From: Calycina herbarum
Taxonomy: Eukaryota; Ascomycota; Leotiomycetes; Helotiales; Pezizellaceae
Direction of reading: 5' to 3'
Length of the DNA: 64,000 bases
Assembly (NCBI GenBank): GCA_001414485.1
Contig: LLEY01000053.1
Span: forward strand, 62,001-126,000
A program made the translations under genes and the position numbers. The notes under the pieces are model-generated. The model saw only the letters and a program-made list of their open reading frames with translations. It had not been told where the DNA came from and did no database searches. Each line of letters starts with the position of its first letter. Position 1 is the first letter of the stretch. Shown here piece after piece: positions 56,043 to 64,000 of this stretch.

Positions 56043-57974
56043 CTAGAACAAATAAACACATACCCGTCTCCAAGCAGGGTACGCAGCAACTTGCGCCTTG
56101 TAGGCATTAATAGCATCCCAATCAACCTCTCTACGCCCAGTATCAACATCAATATTCTTGGTTCTCAACCAACCCGGTTTCTTCCAGATCCATCCGCATG
56201 CGAAGAAGAGCATGACAACTGGAAGAGCGAGGTAGGCCTTGAAGAAATCCTCGGCTGTGCCGATGGAACCGTCTTCATGGCTAAGTGGGTAGAGAGCTGT
56301 CCAAAACTGCGAGTACAATTAGAATCGAATATTGTGAAGTCAGGAAAGGGGGAACATACCTGAGCGACCAAAACCAAGAAAATCAAGATCAAACCACACC
56401 AAGACCCATAAACACCAAAGACAGCCTTGAAAGGAATCTCGTCAACAGTGTGTCCATGATAAGCCCAAGCCTTACGGAATCGGATGTGGGCCAAACAGAT
56501 AGATCCCCAAGTGAAAAGAGCAGCAAGACCAGAAAGAGCAAGTAACCAATCGAAAACGACTGTTCCTTGAGAACTCAAGGTGACGTAGCCGATAACACCA
56601 CAGACGAGAATAGTAATGGTGGCGGGGAGTGGACGACCTGCTCGATCAACGTAGCTGAACATCTTGGGTGCGTATCCGGTCTCGGCAAGAGCACAGAGGG
56701 TACGTGATCCACCGTAGACACCGGAGTTACCGATGGAAATCACGGAGACGAGGATGACGAAGTTCATGAAACTATCGTAACCCTTGAGACCAGCATCTTT
56801 GGCAGCGATAACGAATGGAGAGGCGGCGACATCGATGAAAGGGTTGGCACCGAGGAGACGCTCATCGGTGGAGTCGACGAGGAGACCGACGAACATGAGA
56901 CCGATGATGTAGAAGAGGGTGATACGCCAGAAAACCTGTTTGATTGCGCCAGGGAGTGCTTTGGCTGGGTTCTCGGATTCGGCAGCTGCGAGACCAACAA
57001 GTTCGGTTCCTGAGAAGGCGAAAGCGGCTGTGACGAAGACGGAGCAAACACCTTTGAAGCCGTTCTTGAAGGCTCCTGGATCGTACCAGAGTCGGGCGCC
57101 CCAGTATTCAGAGTATATACCGTTTTCTGGTCCACCACCGCAAACTTGTGTGAATTAGTATATGTGTACGTTGCTGGAGTAAGGTATAGTTAACATACCG
57201 AGAACCAAACCGATGATCATAAAGGTAACAACTGCCCCAAGTTTCAAGATAGAAGACCAGAACTCTTCTTCGGCAAAACCAAGGACACCTGCGACGTTTA
57301 TTAAAACAATCGCAACCAAGAAAACCGTAATCCAGACTGCAACATTTATATCATCATTCCAATATTGAACGGTAAAACCAGCAACGACAAGTTCGAGTGG
57401 GAGGACAATGGCCCATTGGAAGACATAGTCTGCGATTCGTTAGAACATATTGACCTCGGCACAGTGCATGATAACTTACTCCATCCCATAGCAAAACCCC
57501 AAGAAGCATCGATGAAGCGTGTAGAGTAAGTGTAGAAACCACCAGAAACAGGATACATAACGGCGAGTTCACCAAGAGCATAGACGACGTTAAAAATCAT
57601 GACTCCCATAATAGCGAAATCGATGAGTAGAGTAGCTGGACCCTTGATCGATATTAGCTCTGCGCTCCAAGCTAACGATATATTCAACTTACACCCTTGT
57701 TAAGAGCACTTCCGGAACCGACGAAGAAACCAGCACCGATAGATCCTCCAATTGCAATCATTTGAAGATGGCGGGGCTTCAAAGTCTTGTTCAGCTGATT
57801 CTCATCGACTAGAGTGCGCTTCTTGAAAGATTCTGGAGTAACACCCATTCGAGTCCAGAAGCCGTATTGGTGAGCATCACTGGGTACAGTAGTTTCGTAA
57901 ACAGGAGATTCATCACTGTTAGAGCGTGTTCCCAAACCGATTTCTTTCTCTCCGGGAGCCTTTAAGTCCGACAT
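56043..57974 (-). CDS. Amino-acid permease (YAT/APC type), with an apparent one-base frameshift
   Basis: Exons 57693-57974, 57480-57642, 57199-57429, 56360-57145 and 56043-56306 (introns 50, 50, 53, 53 bases). About 574 residues if one base is ignored. A plasma-membrane amino-acid/proton symporter of the GAP1 type: LKPRHLQMIAIGGSIGAGFFVGSG in TMS1, GELAVMYPVSGGFYTYSTRF, GTELVGLAAAESENPAKALPGAIKQVFWRI, and SVISIGNSGVYGGSRTLCALAETGYAPK. Twelve hydrophobic segments can be followed. At 57119-57121 the coding strand has GGG where GG would keep the frame through the conserved CGGGPENG/IYSEYWGARLWYDPG region; as given, a TGA follows at once. I chose the ATG at 57974 (MSDLKAPGEKE). Either a real lesion or a sequence error. 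Confidence 0.85.
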
Positions 57975-59281
57975 GATGGTTGATGTCTCGATTAAAATGC
58001 GGGGAAGGTAGACAAAATGGACAAGCTCTAGAAAAGAGAGGACGGACAAACCAAAATCAAAGTACTCTCTGGGGAGGGATCTGCCATTTATACCACGCGC
58101 TGGATCTACAACAAGGCGGCCATTCCGTGGTAAAAATATACCCAGAGGCGCGGTTGGACCATTTAATCACCTTGGCCAGTCATTTGAAGCAGATAGCACC
58201 GAAATGACCAACGTGTGGCAGCCAATTTCTCAAAACAATACCACCCTTATCTGAGCCAAGTGAGGAATCCCCTCTACAAACTTCGATCCAAGAACTCAGG
58301 GCCTTCCCTCGGCGGAGCGACAATGTACAGATGCTGGTCCACTTGAATCCACGCTGCGACGGTTCAATTGTCACGCAGAGCTTGATAAGTACTGTCAAAA
58401 CAGCCAATCGGAAACTACTCTGCTGACGGGTTGCGATCAAACGGGGAAGGAGTGAAGAGTTGGGGAACTTTCTAGACGCTTGGGAGCTTCTTGGGAAGTC
58501 TTGGTGCTGTCTTGGAAAACCCTTGGAATTCTGGTAATATCTCCAGAACGCGTGACCGACGCGCTGTCCTCGGGTCGGTTCTGATGCGGGGAAAACGCAC
58601 TGGGAGCATTACGAGACACCGTGCTGGAACAAGAAGGTAGGGAAACGTTTAAGCGAGGTACCAAAGTTGACGACAATGATGTTTTTGGGTTGAGAGAGAC
58701 CTGCTTCCCGGATTCTGAATGTGTAAGAGGCAATACCAACAGCCAAGTGATTGGAAGTCAATTGGGAAAATACTGCCCTCGGACAGCGCTTGCCTAGCCC
58801 TTGGCAATGGGGCGAAGGAAGAATTTGACGACAACAGTCCAATAAAGGCCCCATATTGCGATTTCTAGAAAAATATAGTCCCGGGAAGAAAGCGAGTACG
58901 TGGCCAATCAAATGTTCAAAAATACCATCGGATTGGGACGGACGACGTAAATTCGATATGAATAAAACTTCAACCCCTGAACCTATTTAAAAAGGAGACA
59001 ACCATAACCCGTTTTTTATCGCGTTTCAGGGATAATCTCCTTGAGGAATGCGCCATCCAGGCCGTTGTAAGCTCGTAATTAAGCACGATAAGAGAACCCC
59101 CGTCAATCGTTGACCCAAACCAATGACATTTGACAACTGTCTGATGGTTGCCATGACTCCATGCCGCCATATTTCAGATGTAACCAATACGCCTTCGCTA
59201 TGTAGAAAACACAACCCCCAAACAGATCCTTTGTGTAATTCACACAACCAGATGTAAATAATTGTACTCGGTATCGCTGTT
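57975..59281. other. Intergenic, promoter of the permease gene
   Basis: About 1.3 kb upstream of the permease start and downstream of the CFD1 stop. It includes the GATA sites listed separately. No gene or repeat recognised. Confidence 0.5.
58191..58388. promoter_or_regulatory. Three HGATAR sites upstream of the permease
   Basis: AGATAG at 58191-58196, AGATAA (as TTATCT) at 58247-58252 and TGATAA at 58383-58388 lie 217-414 bases upstream of the permease ATG. HGATAR is the site of AreA/NIT2-type GATA factors, which control nitrogen-source permeases in fungi. Regulation is inferred from this fit; the motif is short and can occur by chance. Confidence 0.35.
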
Positions 59282-60258
59282 TTATGAAGTTCCCCTCTCC
59301 ACAGCGACAACGACATCTCTAGCGATATCTCGGAACACAGGTTGCAAGGAGCATTCCGTATACTTTTCAACCAGTGGACTGGACTCATTGAGTTCGGCCA
59401 TATTCTGGTTTTTCCCAAAAGCCTCTCCTTTAACCATGGTTCCCTCGGGATACACTGGTATTCTTCCCGTCTCGACTAACATGATGAACTGGGGGTCAAT
59501 GGGGACGGTTCCTAGGAAGCTGACTTTGAAATCTTCCGCCATTATCCTGCCACCACCTTCACTGAAAATATGTGTGCACTCGGAGCAATTAGGGCACACG
59601 AAGCCACTCATATTTTCCACCACTCCAATAACATTGATGCCCGTTTTGACACAAAAGTTCAGCTCTTTTTTGACATCTGCGGTTGCTACGGCTTGTGGGG
59701 TAGTAACAACCACGGCCCCGGCCACTTGTCCTGGAAATGCGTTCTTGAGTAGTGTTTCTGCCAGTGAGATATGTTCATCCGATGTTCCTGGGGGAGTATC
59801 GATCAAAAGGTAGTCAACCTCACCCCAGAGCACGTCTGACAGAAATTGACGCACCATGGCTGTCTTCTTGGGACCACGCCAAACCACCGCATCCCCCCTC
59901 TCTCGCAACAGAAAGCCCAAGCTCATGCACGCAAGAGATCCGATGCCCGCCGCAGGATTGGCAGCATGAACGGGGACTGGCACCCATCCACCGGGTGCTT
60001 GTGTAACTTTCGAGCCCTCGATGCCAAAAAGGCGGGGGATGGAGGGACCGGTGAGGTCGATATCGAGAATACCAACAGAGTGGCCTGCGAGAGAGAGGGA
60101 GAGGGCGAGTTGTGTGGTGACAGACGATTTCCCCACGCCACCCTTGCCCGAAAGGACCTGCGCTTGTCAGAGGGGTGTTTGGATGTGTTTGGGCCTGGCG
60201 TGATGTGCGGAGATGTGAGACTCACAAGAACGATATGCTTGACCTTGTCTAGCGACAT
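59282..60258 (-). CDS. CFD1: Cytosolic Fe-S cluster assembly ATPase CFD1 (NUBP2)
   Basis: Exons 60226-60258 and 59282-60157 (68-base intron) give 302 residues. The join restores the deviant Walker A of the Mrp/NBP35 family, [11 protein letters not shown], split by the intron. Other features: [14 protein letters not shown], Walker B region [30 protein letters not shown], and the bridging-cluster motif [12 protein letters not shown] with its CPxC. The absence of the N-terminal Cys-rich extension distinguishes it from NBP35; the length fits CFD1. CFD1 and NBP35 form the cytosolic scaffold that builds [4Fe-4S] clusters for nuclear and cytosolic proteins. It starts 371 bases from the divergent acidic-protein gene. 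Confidence 0.92.
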
Positions 60259-60629
60259 GCTGAGATGGTTCGGATCAAGTAATAGAGGTTGAATTGAATC
60301 GGACGGAGATGTGGTGGAGTAACATTTTGAAAGCGCGTCTGGGAGATATGTTTCGGAGGGAGACCGGACTTCTTATCGATTAGCAAGCAGGTGAGGAGAG
60401 CTGTGGCTGGAGGAATGTGGCTGGAGGAATGTGGCTGCGGCAAAAGCGCTTCCAGCCGCTTTCGACGGAGCCACAAGGCCGTGCATGGTATTGTCTGCTG
60501 AAGGAGCACCGCGAACTCCACACTCCATACACACCAACATTGCCTCTCAACAACAGTATGGTCGTGTTTTTGTGCTAATTTGCTTCAGCCTCAATCTCAA
60601 CATGAGATTCTCCCCCCGATTCTATAATT
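60259..60629. promoter_or_regulatory. Divergent promoter of CFD1 and the acidic DFGDF protein
   Basis: The 371 bases between the two start codons must drive both genes. There is a tandem 14-base repeat (GGCTGGAGGAATGT, twice, at about 60407-60434). No TATA box is obvious. Confidence 0.4.
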
Positions 60630-63305
60630 ATGGACAACCCTTGGGGATCACCTTGGGCAGATGAAGCGGAATCTCCAAGTACCAACACCACCTTTACGAA
60701 ACAAATCGAGACTCCTAGACCGAAAACGCCAGCGCAAGCTCCCAGCTTAGCCTTCCAACCATCAACAACCTCGCCTTGGGACGATATTGGTGGAGATAAT
60801 GGCGACAATGATTTTGGAGATTGGGCAGAAATGCCCTCTGAGAAGCCTAGCTTTGGGTTGGACGGCGGAAACGACGGATGGAGTGGAACCATAAATGGCG
60901 ACAAGGAGTTGGGAAAACAAAAGAATGACGACTTTTCAATTGCTTGGGACGACGATGTAACCATTGAGAACACAATCTCAGAGCCAAATGTAGCCCCCAA
61001 CCCATTGCCAAAGGTTGAGGGGATAGTACGGCTACCATCCCCAGATCCTTGGTCTTTCGAACCGGAAACGATTACGGCTCCCATTATACACGAAAGCGAG
61101 AAATTGAAGGATGAAGGCAGCGAGAAAGATGGGATACCAACAAAGACTACAGAAAGAGATCTTCGGTCGGAAAATGTTCGTTCAGATTCTGCCATAGAAT
61201 TGTTGCCTGAATCGGATGATGCAGCACCTTCGAACACAGCAGTGCAGCAGGAGAAGGTTGAGGAGGAGGCTATTCTAGACGACCGGAAAGTTGCTGCGGA
61301 TGTTGTAGTAAAAGAAGAACCTTCAAACTCAAATGGACCCCCATCTTCACGGCCCTCTTCATCACCCTCGGATCGAAGTCAGCATGACGAAATATTCTCG
61401 GAATCCCCTCGAACTTCTTTCGACGAAGAACCAAAGTCGCGTCCCCAAATACCTAGAAAGGTATCTTCAAAGGTGCAGGAGCTGGTTGAACACTTTGATA
61501 CAATCGCGAAAAAGGAGGAGGTCTCTGTTTTGACAAGCACCAAGGTCACAAAGGATGGCGTAGATATCCCCGATACGGAGAAATCTGAAGATGCTGGCTG
61601 TAAAGATGAGCAGAGTGTAGATATCGAGAGTGAGGATGATGACTTCGGGGACTTTGGAGAATTCGAAGAGTTCGAAGAAGGCCAGTGTGGTAATGAAGCG
61701 ACGATAGAACAGAACGAAATTATGGCTACGGCACCAAAAGTTGATGTAGAACAACCATCGTCTAGGAGTACGGTGAAAATGGATTATGGGGCGATCACCT
61801 GGACCCCAGATACGTCCTTGCTAGGGAAGATTTATCCAGATCTGAAAGCAAGCCCAGTTCCGGAACGGTGTTTTATACCAGACAATATTCCTCACGATTC
61901 ATTTACATCTACGGAAGAACGCAAGATGTGGTATCGCGTTTCCAGGTACGGTCCAATGAGACAACATAATACTGGAGACGACGAGAATTATGTCCGAGTA
62001 AATTGGAAAAAGTCACAAGTTCGTGGCGAGACTCTAAAGATTGTGGCTCGATGGATTGAAGAAGACCGTATAAGTGGGCGTGTGGTTCTTGGTGGTGGCA
62101 GCAAGGCGGGCTCTATCTTCGGCTGGAATGACAAGAACTCGAAACCTGCCTCTATCTCTGCTGCATTTGCAGAGAGGAAGCCAAAGAAGAAAACAGAGCC
62201 TGTTCCCGTTCCTGTCGCCGTAGACGTCCCCAGAGAATGGCCAAAGGGCCTAGTCAAAGAGCGTTCTGCCTCTCATAGTCGCTCTTCATCAAAAGTCCGG
62301 AGGAAAAGTTCAGTGAAATCTACAACGAGTGTGGGGGATGTTAAGAATGAAAAGTCTTCTCCATTTCCCGTCGCCAATTTTGGGTGGAATACAGATACTG
62401 TTGCTGAAAGCCCTAAGAAGGCTTCAAGCAGACCTTCATCCTCTCATAAGAAGTCGGGTTCCAAATCCAGCATCACTTCCATCACGAAGGCCCCTTCACC
62501 AAAGCAAAATCGGCCACCACGAAGCCTGCACTCATCTACAGGCAGTGTTTCGAAAATAGGAGACTTTTCGCCGCAATCATTGTTCCCTGCTACCAAGCTC
62601 GAGACTATCCTGTCTCCTTCCTTGGTCAAGCCCTCTCTATCGACGATCAACACCGGTCAACTCCCGCCCGTTCAGCCTGTCACGAAAATCCAAGATAGCT
62701 TCGGTGACGATGATGATTGGGGTGATATGATATCTTCTCCAGCCACTGTCACCACAGCTCCAGTCTTGCCACTGAACAAGTTGCGGCATAAGAAATCCCA
62801 GAGCTTGGCAGGGAATGTTCCGTCGGTGAAAGGCACAACAGCAGCAACTATACCCGGAAACAACCATCGTCCATCTGTTAGTTTTGATCAGATATTATCT
62901 CCTACACATCCGTCCTCTCAAATTTCAAGCCCAGTAATTAGTCCTGGCTTTGCACCACCTATCCAACCTTTTACTTCAGATGTACCAACAGCTCCTCCAC
63001 CACCATCCAGCACCGTCAGTGATCCATGGGCCTCCGCGGATTTCTCATTCTTCGATTCCGCGCCAGCTCCAGTTCCTACGGTTGTGGCCAAACCAAAACT
63101 TGTATCAAAGGCGAAGAGTAAGCCAAATTCGGTACCCAAACCAAGCCCACTGAAATCTTCTTCATTAGCTGCAGCGCCTGTTAGTGCATCTCCCTCACCA
63201 ATCACGCCCAATACCGGACGATCAAAAGAAGAAATGGAACAGGATAGAATCGTGCAGAGTGTATTGAAGACACTCCCAGATTTGAGTTATATGTTCAACA
63301 GGTAA
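60630..63305 (+). CDS. Large acidic, mostly disordered protein with DFGDF motifs; possible adaptor-accessory protein
   Basis: Single exon, 891 residues, ATG at 60630. It begins MDNPWGSPWADEAESPS and is rich in Pro, Ser, Asp and Glu. Short acidic-aromatic motifs recur: SPWDDIGG, NDFGDWAEM, DDDFGDFGEFEEFEE and DDDWGDM. Such DFG-acidic-F and W-acidic motifs bind the ear domains of AP-1 and GGA clathrin adaptors in aftiphilin and yeast Laa2, so an AP-1 accessory role is my best guess. The only part that looks folded is about 385-500: ERKMWYRVSRYGPMRQHN...YVRVNWKKSQVRGETLKIVARWIEEDR. A Ser/Lys-rich stretch (SRSSSKVRRKSS) follows. It ends with a short helix EEMEQDRIVQSVLKTLPDLSYMF. Function not certain. 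Confidence 0.7.
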   Translation: MDNPWGSPWADEAESPSTNTTFTKQIETPRPKTPAQAPSLAFQPSTTSPWDDIGGDNGDNDFGDWAEMPSEKPSFGLDGGNDGWSGTINGDKELGKQKNDDFSIAWDDDVTIENTISEPNVAPNPLPKVEGIVRLPSPDPWSFEPETITAPIIHESEKLKDEGSEKDGIPTKTTERDLRSENVRSDSAIELLPESDDAAPSNTAVQQEKVEEEAILDDRKVAADVVVKEEPSNSNGPPSSRPSSSPSDRSQHDEIFSESPRTSFDEEPKSRPQIPRKVSSKVQELVEHFDTIAKKEEVSVLTSTKVTKDGVDIPDTEKSEDAGCKDEQSVDIESEDDDFGDFGEFEEFEEGQCGNEATIEQNEIMATAPKVDVEQPSSRSTVKMDYGAITWTPDTSLLGKIYPDLKASPVPERCFIPDNIPHDSFTSTEERKMWYRVSRYGPMRQHNTGDDENYVRVNWKKSQVRGETLKIVARWIEEDRISGRVVLGGGSKAGSIFGWNDKNSKPASISAAFAERKPKKKTEPVPVPVAVDVPREWPKGLVKERSASHSRSSSKVRRKSSVKSTTSVGDVKNEKSSPFPVANFGWNTDTVAESPKKASSRPSSSHKKSGSKSSITSITKAPSPKQNRPPRSLHSSTGSVSKIGDFSPQSLFPATKLETILSPSLVKPSLSTINTGQLPPVQPVTKIQDSFGDDDDWGDMISSPATVTTAPVLPLNKLRHKKSQSLAGNVPSVKGTTAATIPGNNHRPSVSFDQILSPTHPSSQISSPVISPGFAPPIQPFTSDVPTAPPPPSSTVSDPWASADFSFFDSAPAPVPTVVAKPKLVSKAKSKPNSVPKPSPLKSSSLAAAPVSASPSPITPNTGRSKEEMEQDRIVQSVLKTLPDLSYMFNR

Positions 63306-64000
63306 GGTAGTAAGACGGAAAAACCGAAGGCCAAAAATGGTCAGTTGTGAAATGAAGTCATGAAGGAAAGGGATACACGGCGTTTATTTTGAACATTGAA
63401 ATTATTTAGCGAGCATTAGTGGTGGGGTATAGGGGGTTTATTTATATAGCATATGGCTTCTATTGGATATTGTATAATAGCCTCACTGGGTTTCACGGAG
63501 TTTTCTGGGATGGAAATGACTGAAATGTAAAACCATTTCTATGGGAGTTTTGTCCTGGTTGGTGTAGCGGGATTGGTACGTGACTTTTTACTGTTGAGGG
63601 GTGATCGAGACCATCTTTCGGATGTCATAAATGAATTGGGGAACTTGATCCAGTAAGTCTCAATTGATTAGATTAAATTTGTACTACATTGGGTATCCAC
63701 GAACGAGCCCAGTTCCTCCCACCAATAAAGTTACAGGGATGACGCTAGTGGCGGGGTAGGGCAGAAATTCGGATTTCCTGGCAAAAAAGTGACAAAAATC
63801 ACTCATCAACAACACCTCAACTCCTCAACTCCTCAACCATTGCACCTCACACTTATACTGCCATTTTCCTGGCGTACTGAACAATCCATATTCTGCTACG
63901 GCTTCTCGCCAACTCCACAAGCTTCTCGAGCGAGAATTGGCGCACGAATTGTCGAGGTAAGTCCAGATACAACACCGGGAATTTGCTCCTGAAAGGCGCT
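63306..64000. other. 3' flank of the acidic-protein gene to window end
   Basis: About 700 bases. An open frame at 63789-63992 (67 codons) with no known domain may be the start of another gene or chance. Nothing further supported. Confidence 0.4.

Overview
The window looks like nuclear DNA of a filamentous ascomycete (Pezizomycotina). Genes carry short introns of about 43-272 bases with GT..AG ends and fungal branch sites of the CTAAC/CTGAC type. Gene families are typically fungal (GH47 mannosidase, DHA2 transporter, YAT-type amino-acid permease, secreted aspartic protease, DUF6594, DUF7580). Repeats carry the C-to-T/G-to-A decay of repeat-induced point mutation (RIP). Some products look Leotiomycete-like, but that placement is a guess.

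Left part (1-16 kb): the 3' end of cysteinyl-tRNA synthetase, a FucU-type mutarotase, a TPR protein, then a decayed stretch with a truncated tyrosinase relic, an antisense small secreted Cys-rich gene and a tannase fragment. After these come a DHA2 drug transporter, a 2-oxoglutarate dioxygenase, a 34-bp perfect inverted repeat and a secreted A1 aspartic protease.

Centre (16.2-32.5 kb): the most striking part. Six genes form three consecutive head-to-head pairs with mirror symmetry: kinase(-)/DUF7580-retropepsin(+), retropepsin-like(-)/DUF6594(+), DUF7580-retropepsin(-)/kinase(+). The two outer pairs are ancient paralogues with conserved intron phases but strongly diverged proteins. The kinases fuse a zinc-finger module (the type I associate with fungal NLR-like proteins) to a C-terminal protein kinase. 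The partners fuse DUF7580 to a retroviral-type aspartic protease fold. The middle pair is a small retropepsin-like protein with a damaged catalytic triad and a membrane-anchored DUF6594 protein. One DUF7580 copy carries an in-frame TAG. I infer a self/non-self recognition or signalling locus; no function is proven by the sequence.

Right of it (32.5-41 kb) is an AT-rich RIP block. A Gypsy LTR retrotransposon (6.1 kb, 232-bp LTRs, 5-bp target duplication) sits inside a short TIR transposon (TA target).

Right part (41-64 kb): GH47 mannosidase, a MITE, a DUF1857 protein, a RIP-decayed pogo-type transposon with perfect 43-bp TIRs, an F-box-like protein, an ERG26-like dehydrogenase, a hAT relic with an 8-bp target duplication just upstream of a P450, an array of about eight palindromic hairpins, an amino-acid permease with an apparent one-base frameshift, the Fe-S assembly ATPase CFD1 and a large acidic protein with DFGDF-type motifs.
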